From Caballeronia peredens (GTDB lineage Bacteria; Pseudomonadota; Gammaproteobacteria; Burkholderiales; Burkholderiaceae), in contig FCOH02000009.1 in NCBI GenBank assembly GCA_001544595.2, forward strand, positions 172,949 to 236,948: a stretch of 64,000 bases of DNA, given 5' to 3'. The notes under the pieces were generated by a model. It worked only from the letters and a program-made list of their open reading frames with translations. It had not been told where the DNA came from and did no database searches. The translations under genes were made by a program, and so were the position numbers. Positions 39,324-47,862 of the stretch are shown piece by piece (the first letter of the stretch is position 1; each line of letters opens with the position of its first letter).

Positions 39324-39874
39324 CAGGACTTCCCGACCCGAGCTACACCGTCCCGCCGCCGAGGATTCGAGGCGGCGACGTTTTGTACGTCGATTTTGAT
39401 GGATGTCTTCACCCTGGCGAGGTCTACACAAAGCACGGCGTCGGGCCCTTCTTACTGAACTGCCCGGGCCATGAGCTCTTCGAGCAAGCGCCGTTGCTCG
39501 ACCAGTTGTTAGCGCCTTATCCAAAAATAAAAATCGTTCTCAGCACGACCTGGGTCAGCAGGTACCGAGGACGAATTTCTCGCCTGTCATCGAATCTGCC
39601 GACCGGTCTTTGTGACCGTGTGATTGGCGCGACCTACCATAGCGAAATGGACCGCGACGCTTTCCTGACTTCGTCCCGAGGTATGCAAATCTGGTCGGAC
39701 GTGCTGCGCCGGCGGCCAGCACGATGGCTTGCAATCGACGACGACGCGGAGGGGTGGCCTGAGTGGTGCCGTGACCATCTTGTGAAGACAGACGAGACGT
39801 TCGGCATCGGTGAGCCAGCCGTACGCGTTGTGCTCGAATCTAAGCTCAAAGCTACGTTTGGGACGACGGCATGA
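39317..39874 (+). CDS. HAD-family phosphatase of the RNA-repair-associated type
   Basis: The 185-residue protein has HAD motif I (LYVDFDGCLHPGE, residues about 23-35), motif II (VLSTTWV near 75) and a C-terminal acidic motif (LAIDDDAEGWPEW near 140). This compact form matches the HAD domain described in Swiss-army-knife RNA-repair proteins. It could remove phosphates from nucleic-acid ends or nucleotides. It overlaps the upstream small ORF and, by 4 bases, the downstream hipA, so the three are probably one translational unit. Confidence 0.75.
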   Translation: MLTGLPDPSYTVPPPRIRGGDVLYVDFDGCLHPGEVYTKHGVGPFLLNCPGHELFEQAPLLDQLLAPYPKIKIVLSTTWVSRYRGRISRLSSNLPTGLCDRVIGATYHSEMDRDAFLTSSRGMQIWSDVLRRRPARWLAIDDDAEGWPEWCRDHLVKTDETFGIGEPAVRVVLESKLKATFGTTA

Positions 39875-41220
39875 CTGGCGCAGAGCATCTTCTCGTGTTC
39901 GCTCATCTCGATGGCAAGTGGACCCAGTGCGGTCGGCTTGCCATCAGCGAGAAGGCCGACGGCCAGGTGTCGTCGACGTTCGAGTACGACGAGGGATATC
40001 TCGCGCTCGAGAGTCGAGTCGAGTTGGACCCTGTGAGCCTTTCGCTCAGAGCCGAGCACCGCGTGCGCAGCGGCTTGCGACTGCCGAAGAACGCTTTGCC
40101 ACTCTTTGGGGCCTTTCGCGACGCGAGCCCCGATGCTTTTGGTCGTCGCGTCATTGAGAGCAGGCTCTGCGCCCAATTGAACGGCCTCCCTGAGGCGCGG
40201 TACCTGCTGAACGCAGGACCGCATCGCGTCGGAGCTCTTGACTTTCGGCTGGAGTCGTCTACGAAACTTTCGGCGCAAATCGATGAATCGTTCGACCTAG
40301 AAGAACTTGGCGAAGCGGCGGCCTGCATTGACGACAACCTTGCGGTGCCACACGCGCTGCGAGCAATTTTCACTCAGGGAGCAGGCCTCGGCGGAGCCAG
40401 GCCAAAAGCCTCAGTGCGCGACGAGCAGGGTCTGATGTGGGTGGCGAAGTTTCCCACGAAAAACGACTCGTTCGACGTTGCGAGTGTCGAATGCGCAACT
40501 CTGAAGTTGGCGTCAAAGACCGGCGTACATGTGCCTGCGGTCAAAACGGTCGCTGTTCGTGACCGCAACGTCTTCCTCTCGCAGAGATTCGACCGCTTTT
40601 GGGCGCCTCCGGGCAGCTCGAAATCGCATGGGTCGGTCCAAGAGCGATACGTAGCTGGACCGGGACATAGAACAGTCGAGCATCGTGCGTTCTACGTAAG
40701 CGCTCTTTCGATGACGGGGTGCAATGAGTTTGACTCGCGTCACGCTTCATACGCTGACGTCGCGGCTGCTGGGCTCAACCGTAGTCGCACAGTTATCGGC
40801 GCAGATGATGCCGCGCAGATTTACAAGCGCATGTTGATTGACATCTTTGTCAGCAACGACGACGGACATTTGCGAAACACCGGCTACATCTACAACGACG
40901 CGTTCCAAACTTGGCAACTGAGCCCATGCTTTGACGTAGTTCCGCGGCCGAGCTTTGCGTTTGAGCGGTTCTTGCATCTTCAAGTCGGAGAACATGGGAG
41001 AGCGGCAACGCTCGACAATGCTTTTTCGTGGCATCAAAAGTTTTGGCTTTCGGAAGAACTCGCGTGCCGATACATCTCGGAAGCGTGGCACGTTGTCCAA
41101 CATTGGCGACAGCACTTCGAGGACTCTGGCGTGCACGCAAGTGACATCGAGAAAGTAGCGCCTGCATTCCGCAGCATTGATGACATAGCAAGCCCCGAGC
41201 TCCGCCGAAGGCTCCCATGA
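39871..41220 (+). CDS. hipA: HipA-like serine/threonine kinase toxin
   Basis: The 449-residue protein has the HipA N-terminal couple domain and the C-terminal kinase core: GARPKASVRDEQGLMWVAKF (ATP-binding loop with the lysine), catalytic loop FVSNDDGHLRN near residue 328 and the metal motif LSPCFDVVP near residue 350. E. coli HipA phosphorylates glutamyl-tRNA synthetase and causes persistence. No HipB-type Xre gene is adjacent; the start overlaps the HAD gene (ATGA), and the DUF6088 gene lies 403 bases downstream. The antitoxin may therefore be one of these neighbours. Confidence 0.88.
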   Translation: MTGAEHLLVFAHLDGKWTQCGRLAISEKADGQVSSTFEYDEGYLALESRVELDPVSLSLRAEHRVRSGLRLPKNALPLFGAFRDASPDAFGRRVIESRLCAQLNGLPEARYLLNAGPHRVGALDFRLESSTKLSAQIDESFDLEELGEAAACIDDNLAVPHALRAIFTQGAGLGGARPKASVRDEQGLMWVAKFPTKNDSFDVASVECATLKLASKTGVHVPAVKTVAVRDRNVFLSQRFDRFWAPPGSSKSHGSVQERYVAGPGHRTVEHRAFYVSALSMTGCNEFDSRHASYADVAAAGLNRSRTVIGADDAAQIYKRMLIDIFVSNDDGHLRNTGYIYNDAFQTWQLSPCFDVVPRPSFAFERFLHLQVGEHGRAATLDNAFSWHQKFWLSEELACRYISEAWHVVQHWRQHFEDSGVHASDIEKVAPAFRSIDDIASPELRRRLP

Positions 41221-41622
41221 GCGTCATATGGCTCTTCGAAGCTTGACGGGAGCGACGAAGACTATAGTCGTAGCAATCGTGCGGCAAGACTGCCGAATGT
41301 TTGTCGGTCGTGGCCGCATGAGCTCGAGTACTCGTGCCCCGACTCGGAACCCTATTTACGGGAGCCCTGCTCGAATGGACAAAATGTGCAGTGCGGACGG
41401 CTCCTACCGGGTCAGTCACAAATCGAGAGGTGTTTGTCCGCAATCCAAAATTAAGGTTCCAACGACCTTCGAGATTCCGGGCGTTGAGCACGAGACGCAC
41501 GTGGCGTGCAATGCGCTTGTGTCGGCTTGTGACGTCCGCGGTCAAATAGTCGCTATTCCCGGCGGGACGAGCGTGCTGCCAAAAGAAACCCGCGACACAA
41601 CTCGAAGCGGACTCCGAATTCC
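41221..41622. other. Gap between hipA and the DUF6088 gene
   Basis: Open frames exist on both strands, the longest on the + strand running 41228-41626, but their composition is unlike the neighbours and they resemble nothing I know. The stretch may be the remains of a gene; I do not call one. Confidence 0.4.
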
Positions 41623-42090
41623 ATGAACGGAAAGCCCGTGCGAAAGCTGAGCGTTGAACAACGGATACTGCGCTCCATTCGGCAGCGTCACGGCGTCGTG
41701 ATTCTCCGGTCCGACTTCTCAAGGTTCGGAACTACGTCGCAGGTTAGCCGTGCACTGGCGAAACTTGTCTCCGCGAGCGTGCTTGTCCGCGTCGGGCACG
41801 GCCTCTACGCTAAGACTCGCGTTAATCGGTTCACCGGCCGTTTGGCGCCTGCCGCTCCGTTTGAGTCGATTGCGGCGGAAGCCTTCAGGCGGCTTCGCAT
41901 TGTCGTCGGCCCCGGCGAGCTCGCTCGGGAATACAACACTGGACAGTCAACGCAAATTCCAATGCAGCCAATCGTCAGCACTGGAAAGCGCCGCATAAGC
42001 CGGCGCATCGAAGTTGGAAGCAAGAGGGTGATATACGAGCGCGCGTCTAACCAAGCCCGCAAACGACACTTGCGTTCACACCTGGAGTGA
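41623..42090 (+). CDS. DUF6088 (AbiEi-like) winged-helix protein
   Basis: The 155-residue protein has an N-terminal winged helix-turn-helix (IRQRHGVVILRSDFSRFG, SQVSRALAKLVSASVLVRVG then HGLYAK) and a C-terminal part with YNTGQSTQIPMQP and TGKRRISRRIEVG, the DUF6088 pattern. The fold is that of AbiEi, the antitoxin and repressor of type IV AbiE systems. No AbiEii nucleotidyltransferase is adjacent, so pairing with HipA or with the next gene is possible. It is followed after 3 bases by the 42094 gene. Confidence 0.75.
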   Translation: MNGKPVRKLSVEQRILRSIRQRHGVVILRSDFSRFGTTSQVSRALAKLVSASVLVRVGHGLYAKTRVNRFTGRLAPAAPFESIAAEAFRRLRIVVGPGELAREYNTGQSTQIPMQPIVSTGKRRISRRIEVGSKRVIYERASNQARKRHLRSHLE

Positions 42091-42093
42091 AAA

Positions 42094-42762
42094 ATGCCAC
42101 GGCCCGCAAGCAACGGAAACGATGCTACTTCGCTGAAATGCGCCAGGGTGCGCCATGCCATTCGCTCGGCAGTCGTTGCGGCCGTCCTGGTTGACCCTGA
42201 GGCGGTGGACGCTCTGCTCGACCTTACTGACGAAGAACTCGGCCGCCGTTTCAAAGAGCGTCTATGGGAGGTAGCCGGCCTTGTGACCGTGTTCAACATA
42301 GACCTTCCTGCAATGCGTGCGGAGGAAGAGAAGTTACGCAACCGGGTCAAGAGTAGCTCGGGGCATCGACCGATGAGGCTAAAGGTGGCGACCAAAGGCG
42401 CAGCCGCAAGGTCTAAGCGATATCAGCTTCTCTCGGAAGGTGCGATTTTGCGGGAAGACGATTTCATCCGAGCGTCACGTATCACCAAAAAGGCACTGGA
42501 CAAAGACGTCGCCTCTGGTCGAGTCTTCCAAGTCAAGCTGAGGTCAAAGCCATATTATCCCGCCTTTTTCCTTTCGAACATGGTCGACCGTAAGGCGCTT
42601 GCGAGCGTCGTGCGTCGCTTGAGGGACACTGATGGGTGGGGCAAGTGGGACTTTTTCACGACCCCGAGTGAGTCGCTCGGCGGGTCTACGCCACTGAGAC
42701 TTCTCAGGGTGAACGAGCTGAAGAGCGTTCTGAAGGCCGCTGAGTTCTTTGCCAAGAATTGA
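42094..42762 (+). CDS. Protein with Xre/MbcA/ParS-like C-terminal domain
   Basis: The 222-residue protein has a helix-turn-helix-like region (ILREDDFIRASRITKKALDK) followed by YYPAFFLSNMVDRKALASVV and a C-terminal WDFFTTPSESLGGSTPLRLL, the pattern of the antitoxin toxin-binding domain in Xre/MbcA/ParS proteins. The same arrangement occurs in the centre of the 37129 protein. It starts 3 bases after the DUF6088 gene, so the two should be co-translated. No RES-domain toxin is visible nearby. Confidence 0.55.
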   Translation: MPRPASNGNDATSLKCARVRHAIRSAVVAAVLVDPEAVDALLDLTDEELGRRFKERLWEVAGLVTVFNIDLPAMRAEEEKLRNRVKSSSGHRPMRLKVATKGAAARSKRYQLLSEGAILREDDFIRASRITKKALDKDVASGRVFQVKLRSKPYYPAFFLSNMVDRKALASVVRRLRDTDGWGKWDFFTTPSESLGGSTPLRLLRVNELKSVLKAAEFFAKN

Positions 42763-43200
42763 GAGCCGCTCTACGCCGCACACGACCACTTTATATTGCT
42801 AACATAATGAACGACAAAGCATCTGAACGACAAAGCAGCGCTGGAAAGCTCGTTCCGTGACATGGCAGCACAAGGCTCTTGAGCCCAATGCCGGAAGACA
42901 AACAAGGGGCGAAGTCCGATATGTAGGGTCAAGATTGATGTGTTTCGAGACAGTTCGTCATGGGGAGTTTCCCAGCTCTTGGCCCCCGCCATTCGAAGCC
43001 GGAAACGAATTCGAGACATCATATGTCCTGATTGGCCTCTAGACTCAACGCCGTTTCGTGTCACGGCTGCACAACAAGGCACGCACCGCGAACCGCGCGC
43101 AATCAGTTGGAACAACTGGATGCGTGTTTCCAGCCGACAGGTCGCCTGATAAAACCGGATTAGAATCGGCAGCAATTGCAGCGAGTCTCGATACGACATC
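42763..43200. other. Intergenic region before the CoiA-like gene
   Basis: No gene supported. A short direct repeat (TGAACGACAAAGCA) occurs twice near 42810-42835, and a TAGAAT hexamer near 43162 could be the -10 box of the CoiA-like gene. Confidence 0.35.
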
Positions 43201-44637
43201 ATGCCTCATCCCATCGCTTTTGCACGCAACCAAGAAGGCCGGATTGTCGACGTCCGTTCTGTGCCTCGGGGTCTGGCTTGTGACTGCGTCTGCCCGCAAT
43301 GCGGTGCGCGGCTGGTAGCCAACCAAGGGCGCATCAAGGAATGGTATTTCTCGCACGAGTCTGGCTCCGATTGCCCCGGGGGTGCAGAGACCGCTCTTCA
43401 CTTGGCAGCAAAACAATTGATTCTGGCGCACCTCAGGGTTGCGCTCCCGCCGCTCGTCGTCGAGTTCAGAAGAGAGCATCCGCAGTTCGGCCTCTATGAG
43501 CGCTCAAGGGAAGTGAGACTGCCAGAGAAACTTTGGCGATTTCGCCACGCCCGTGATGAAATGCGTATCGGGCCGTACATAGCCGACATTGCCGGACGTC
43601 TGGGCGACGAGCCGGAAGTCGTTGTCGAAGTGAAAGTCCGGCACGAGGTTGAGCCTGAGAAGGCACAATACCTTCGTGCGAATCGGCTCCCCTCCATCGA
43701 AATTGACCTGCTGCCATTGCTCGGCGAGCCGCTTACGCTCGGGCAGCTCTCGTGGCACGTAATTGAGTCCGACACAAACCGCAAGTGGGTGAGTAACAGC
43801 GGCTACTCGGCCGTCAAGGCGGAGATGCTTGCCGAATATGAGGCCTGGGTCGCATCCAAGAACAGGGAAGCGACAATCAGCGCATATCGTCGAGTAACGC
43901 CACCACCGCAGCCTCCGCGCAAGGCAGACGAACCCAGCGCGAGCTTCCTGAGGCTGCGCGAGGAGATGACGCGTCTCGAGCTGCGCGCGAAGCTCGGGCT
44001 CAAGGACGGGGTAGCATGGCCGGAATATCTACACGTCCCAATTCGGCAAGGCGCGAACTTCATACTTGCGCCACTCGATATCTGGCAAGGCGCCGTCTTC
44101 ATCCAGTTCATCCATGACGCGAACGGTGCCAGCCGGGTGCGAAGGCGGTTTTCGCTTTCGCAAGTCATGGAGTGGCTGACGACCTGCACCGGCGGGCCGC
44201 AGGGCCCACAGTACCAGGTATCGACGGCGCTAAGACTCTTTCTCGAGCACCTGATTGGATGCGGCTTTCTCAAGCGTGACGGGACCGCATATACAGTCCT
44301 TCATGGGCGTCTCCTTCCGTCGGCGCGCTGCTTTGCGCCGGCGTTGGCCGAGTCCAGCTGGACGTGGCGGGAGCGATGGCCGCTGGAAGAAGTCGCGCTG
44401 GAACGCGCCGCTGACGCCTTGCTACGACAACCGGGCGCAAAATTCAACGCGCGCCGATTCGTCGATGCACTCTATAGGATGCCCGCCGAGCCGTCCGATT
44501 CCGCTGTCAAAACATTGGTGGCACAGTGCGGCGGCAGCCCGGATTGGGCCTTCGACCTGTTGAGAGATATCGGTGTCGTCGAGCAATCGTGGCGAATATT
44601 GCGGGAAGGGGTTGCGCCTCCATGGCTGCGGGTCTAA
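43201..44637 (+). CDS. CoiA-like competence-protein-family protein
   Basis: The 478-residue protein begins with a zinc-finger-like segment (CVCPQCGARLVANQGRIKEW, then YFSH), followed by GGAETALHLAAKQLILAHL and an acidic, metal-site-like stretch (IADIAGRLG, VVVEVKV) that fits the PD-(D/E)xK nuclease-type CoiA fold. The C-terminal 250 residues are unassigned. In Gram-positives CoiA acts in natural transformation, but solitary CoiA-like proteins also occur in mobile islands. The role here is unknown. Confidence 0.7.
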   Translation: MPHPIAFARNQEGRIVDVRSVPRGLACDCVCPQCGARLVANQGRIKEWYFSHESGSDCPGGAETALHLAAKQLILAHLRVALPPLVVEFRREHPQFGLYERSREVRLPEKLWRFRHARDEMRIGPYIADIAGRLGDEPEVVVEVKVRHEVEPEKAQYLRANRLPSIEIDLLPLLGEPLTLGQLSWHVIESDTNRKWVSNSGYSAVKAEMLAEYEAWVASKNREATISAYRRVTPPPQPPRKADEPSASFLRLREEMTRLELRAKLGLKDGVAWPEYLHVPIRQGANFILAPLDIWQGAVFIQFIHDANGASRVRRRFSLSQVMEWLTTCTGGPQGPQYQVSTALRLFLEHLIGCGFLKRDGTAYTVLHGRLLPSARCFAPALAESSWTWRERWPLEEVALERAADALLRQPGAKFNARRFVDALYRMPAEPSDSAVKTLVAQCGGSPDWAFDLLRDIGVVEQSWRILREGVAPPWLRV

Positions 44638-44983
44638 CCGAAGCGGTAAGGCTCGCGATATAAGACTGCTGCGGTGAACTTGGGAAGGCGACTTGCACCG
44701 ATGGACGGCTCAGAAAAACCGCGCGTGACGACAATCGGAATCTACCAACTGCAGAGCCGAGAAACCCTGTCCGTCAGGTCGAGGAGGAAAGGAGCCAGTT
44801 CCGCTCTCGCCAGACGCTTCTGGCATATAAAGTTTTCGCGCTAGACGGGACATGTCCGTTTCGAAGGCGCCTTCCGTTTTCGCTTCTATCCAGCCGCTGT
44901 TTAGGAGCAGGTGTTAGCGCAGCACTTAATCACTGCGGGTGGTCAAACAATAACGCTCGCTCGTCCGCCGTTAGCAGCGACAG

Positions 44984-45145
44984 ATGGATGGCCTGAAGTC
45001 GAACTACGCTGACGCCGCCGCTGCACTGAACGCGCCTAAGCGCTTGCCCGAGTGTGTCTGGTTGCGTGACGTCTCCGTCGGTGCACTACAAGCGTCGCTT
45101 CGCCACCTAGACAACGGTCCGACGCATTGGAGCGCCGGAGGCTGA
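44984..45145 (+). pseudogene. tnpB (IS200/IS605) N-terminal remnant
   Basis: A 53-residue ORF containing VWLRDVSVGALQASLRHLD resembles the conserved N-terminal helix-turn-helix block of TnpB proteins (pattern WL-x-x-V-S-x-x-x-L-Q-x-x-L-R-x-L-D). The sequence breaks off right after it. A matching C-terminal-like remnant lies at 47239-47394 in the same direction, with the ImmA/IrrE cassette between. Confidence 0.5.
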
Positions 45146-45189
45146 CTTCCGGTTTTCTAACCACGGAATGTGGTAGAATTTCCGGAAGT
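45145..45189. promoter_or_regulatory. Composite inverted repeat, likely operator of the Xre-ImmA cassette
   Basis: Outer arms ACTTCCGG (45145-45152) and CCGGAAGT (45182-45189) enclose inner arms CTAACCAC (45157) and GTGGTAG (45170), all centred near 45167. A TAGAAT -10-like hexamer (45174-45179) lies inside. The layout fits autorepression by the Xre domain of the downstream peptidase. Confidence 0.6.
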
Positions 45190-45211
45190 TAACTGCCCAT
45201 TGGAGGCGACT

Positions 45212-45916
45212 TTGTCGGAAACATTGCCCGGCTTTCCTGCACTGCCCAGTTCTGCCGAGAACTTGGTGATATCCGAGCCGGAGTTAGTGGCAGTTCGGCT
45301 TTCGGAACTACACGGAAGCCTCGACGAAGCGCTTCTAAAGGAAGCAAACGAGCACGGATACCGCTCCCGGCTCGAAGTTACGGAATTGCATGCTCCTACG
45401 GCCGCCGGGTCTTACCACTGGCATAGCACCCTTTATGCAGTTCGCTATGCGCTCACCGCGCGTGAATGGAATCCGGAGAATCTGCGGAACTGTCCATTCA
45501 TCGTGTCTCCTGACCGCAAGGTAGCGATTGCAGTTATGACCGGTGACGCTGACACGGGACTCGTGAAAGGCAAGCCGACCAATCAAGCCCAAAAAGGTGC
45601 GGTGCTTCAACGGGCGGTTGCCCAGAATCAGCAACTCGAGTTGTTTGACCCTGCTGTTGTCAAAGACCTTGCGAGCTCCAAGGATGCGACGCAACTGTGG
45701 GTATTGCTCTACCACGTCGCAGTTGGCGCAGACGGAAAGCCTGAAATTCGCGCGGAATTGTCACTGCCCTCGCGCTTCGCGCGCAAGCAGATTGTCGAGT
45801 GGTCGCAGCGGCTCATTCTTGCTGCTATACGTCCTGACAGCGAGCCGATTATTGGCCAAGACGAGCCGACCGGCCCGATTGACGTTCCGGTTGAACGCCG
45901 CACCGGCACTTCGTAA
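45212..45916 (+). CDS. Hypothetical protein preceding the Xre-ImmA/IrrE peptidase
   Basis: I choose the TTG at 45212, because GGAGG lies 5 bases upstream; a GTG at 45170 would overlap the -10 and operator. The 234-residue product has no domain I recognise. It contains SPDRKVAIAVMTGDADTGL and a C-terminal region with SLPSRFARKQIVEWSQRLIL. It is followed after 12 bases by the peptidase gene, so the pair is probably a two-component module, with this protein as the possible effector or peptidase substrate. Confidence 0.7.
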   Translation: MSETLPGFPALPSSAENLVISEPELVAVRLSELHGSLDEALLKEANEHGYRSRLEVTELHAPTAAGSYHWHSTLYAVRYALTAREWNPENLRNCPFIVSPDRKVAIAVMTGDADTGLVKGKPTNQAQKGAVLQRAVAQNQQLELFDPAVVKDLASSKDATQLWVLLYHVAVGADGKPEIRAELSLPSRFARKQIVEWSQRLILAAIRPDSEPIIGQDEPTGPIDVPVERRTGTS

Positions 45917-45928
45917 CCTGAGCCTAAA

Positions 45929-47011
45929 ATGTTTTTCAACCCGTCGAGACTAGAATTCGCCCGTACACGTCGCGGTTGGACGAAGGCGCGCCTTGCGAAA
46001 GAGCTGTGCTTGCAGGTGCGGTCGGTTCAAGGTTACGAGTCCGGCGAATATGCTCCAGAACCGGAGAAGCTTGCTGCGATATGTGACCTTCTCCGGTTCC
46101 CGCCGGAATTCTTTTCTGGCGACGACCTGCCGTCTATTGAGCCCGACACGGCTAGCTTCCGCTCGATGTCGAAAATGTCTGCCACACTGAGGAATGTTGC
46201 TCTTGGCGCGGGCGTGACCGCTTTCATGCTGAATGACTGGATAGAGGAGCGCTTTCGACTTCCGAATGCGAACGTCCCTGATTTAAGCGACCTGTCGCCT
46301 GAAGATGCGGCAACGACACTACGCCGGATGTGGGGCCTTGGCGAGGCGCCGATAAGCAACGTCGTTCACTTACTTGAATCGAAGGGCATCCGCGTTTACT
46401 CCCTTGCCATCGAAGCGCGTGCGGTTGACGCGTTCAGCGTCTGGCATTGTGAACGCCCCTTCGTTTTTTTGAACACTATCAAGTCTGCAGAGCACAGCCG
46501 ATTCGACGCAGCGCATGAACTTGGTCACCTAGTTCGTGACCGACATAGCATGCTGCACGGCGAGGCGCACAGTCCCAATATGGAACGCGAAGCGAACGCC
46601 TTTGCTTCGGCCTTCCTGATGCCAAAGGCAAGCGTCCTCGCTCGCAGGGTTGGGCTACTGACGATGGAGAAGCTGATTCAGCTCAAGCAGAACTGGGGCG
46701 TGTCGCTGGCAGCTCTAGCGTTTCGCATGAACCAGCTCGGATTGTTTTCGGAATGGGCGTACCGTAACCTCTGCATTCAAATTGCGAAGAATGGTTATCG
46801 CACTTCCGAGCCGAATCCTATGCGCCCTGAGATTTCTCAAATCCTGCGAAAGGTATTTGATGCCTTGCGTGCAGATGGGGTCACACGCAGCGCCCTTGCG
46901 CACGAGCTTCACATTCCGAAGGAAGATATCGACAATTTGACTTTTGGACTTGCCTTGTCGAGCGTTTCCCCTATTGGCGTCCAATCCCGACAAGTGTATC
47001 GCGCAGCGTAA
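45929..47011 (+). CDS. Xre-ImmA/IrrE fusion metallopeptidase
   Basis: The 360-residue protein has an N-terminal Xre helix-turn-helix (ARTRRGWTKARLAKELCLQV, residues 9-30 approximately) and a central zinc peptidase domain with AHELGHLVRDRH near residue 190 and the third-ligand region NMEREANAFASAFLMP. ImmA/IrrE peptidases cleave repressors or antitoxins upon a signal. Together with the preceding gene it makes a regulatory pair found in phages and islands. The operator at 45145 is probably its own target. Confidence 0.87.
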   Translation: MFFNPSRLEFARTRRGWTKARLAKELCLQVRSVQGYESGEYAPEPEKLAAICDLLRFPPEFFSGDDLPSIEPDTASFRSMSKMSATLRNVALGAGVTAFMLNDWIEERFRLPNANVPDLSDLSPEDAATTLRRMWGLGEAPISNVVHLLESKGIRVYSLAIEARAVDAFSVWHCERPFVFLNTIKSAEHSRFDAAHELGHLVRDRHSMLHGEAHSPNMEREANAFASAFLMPKASVLARRVGLLTMEKLIQLKQNWGVSLAALAFRMNQLGLFSEWAYRNLCIQIAKNGYRTSEPNPMRPEISQILRKVFDALRADGVTRSALAHELHIPKEDIDNLTFGLALSSVSPIGVQSRQVYRAA

Positions 47012-47475
47012 CCAAGCGCTTTCCCGAACGTAATGTTCGATTGTGTCGGCACCCTTGAACGCTACGGGCGAGGCTTTCCACAGGTGATAACCATCAGCGG
47101 CACCTCGACAACCGAGGACGACTAACGCCCGCCTGAGGTAGCCTGGGTGCTGAGTTGACGTAGAAAACAACGCTCTTTCGTTTTTGTTTTACGACCGCGA
47201 CAGGAACGCCGCGAGAAATATTCCTGCACCAGACCTTCTCGCAACACCTACCGCGGGACGCGCGGAACCTTAAGCCTGTGGAGCGTACGGAAGACCTGAC
47301 GGAGACACCTTCGGCCGGCAGTCTGCGACGAAGCAGGAAGCTGACTTTCCAAGGTCAGGAATCCCCCTTCATGGCGGCGAGGACGTCAAGCTGAGGCAAT
47401 GCCGCATGCGCCGCCCGGTGCATGAGTGACGACGCGCGCAAGGGTCGCTGCCCGAGGGAGGTTTGCAAGGTACAA
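47012..47475. other. Gap downstream of the ImmA cassette with tnpB-like remnant
   Basis: No intact gene. The stretch contains the possible tnpB C-terminal remnant (47239-47394) annotated separately; nothing else is recognisable. Confidence 0.45.
47239..47394 (+). pseudogene. Possible tnpB C-terminal remnant
   Basis: An open stretch of 51 codons ends in TGA and reads RNLKPVERTEDLTETPSAGS. An overlapping frame gives SATKQEADFP. Both recall the C-terminal tail of IS1341-type TnpB proteins (a KPVE block followed by a KQE motif), joined by a frameshift. The resemblance is short and from memory, so confidence is low. Confidence 0.35.
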
Positions 47476-47712
47476 ATGATACCAATCGAAAGACAGAGTG
47501 AAGAGGCAGTCGCAGTAACGAGAGTCGCGGCCGCCGCGAAAGAGGTTCAGTCGGCGTCGATGTCGCTCGAGGCTCACTTCAACGAATCGGGTGGCAAGGC
47601 GGCCCCGACGCTGCAATTAGCGCGTCTCACTGCAGCTATAAGTGAGCTCCAGTCGGCCCGAGATGCCCTTGACGCGTTGTTAGCCGGCAGAGCCTCCCGC
47701 GACGCACAATAA
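47476..47712 (+). CDS. Small helical hypothetical protein
   Basis: The ATG at 47476 is preceded by AAGG at 6 bases and gives 78 residues; upstream in-frame codons look non-coding. The protein is Ala/Ser-rich and should form two long helices (VAAAAKEVQSASMSLEAHF, ARLTAAISELQSARDALDAL), perhaps a coiled coil. No function is known. Confidence 0.5.
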   Translation: MIPIERQSEEAVAVTRVAAAAKEVQSASMSLEAHFNESGGKAAPTLQLARLTAAISELQSARDALDALLAGRASRDAQ

Positions 47713-47862
47713 TTTCTCATGACTCGGGCTGCGCTCAAGTTCTGAGCCGTATTGCCGTTACCGTAGTTAGGCGGATTATGAACGCGGCCAACGCGGACAA
47801 TCCGTTGAGCGCCATGATACGACCCACCGCCGCCGTGTCTCAACCTTCACCTGGGTGAATCG

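Larger units (their letters stand above)
44638..45211. other. Gap with tnpB remnant and operator
   Basis: About 570 bases between the CoiA-like gene and the Xre-ImmA cassette. The only recognisable items are the tnpB-like fragment at 44984-45145 and the palindrome at 45145-45189, annotated separately. Confidence 0.5.

Noticed and set aside
39871..41220. Classical hipBA operon
   Set aside because: No HipB-type Xre gene lies next to hipA; only more remote antitoxin-like candidates are present.
41228..41626. + strand open frame of 132 codons between hipA and the DUF6088 gene
   Set aside because: Odd composition with many Cys/Arg/Ser, no ribosome-binding site, and another frame in the same stretch looks equally good. 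Treated as a gap, perhaps a gene remnant.
40850..41722. Minus-strand open frame opposite the end of hipA and the following gap
   Set aside because: Mostly antisense to hipA; Arg/Ser-rich without motif. The part over the gap is not convincing either.
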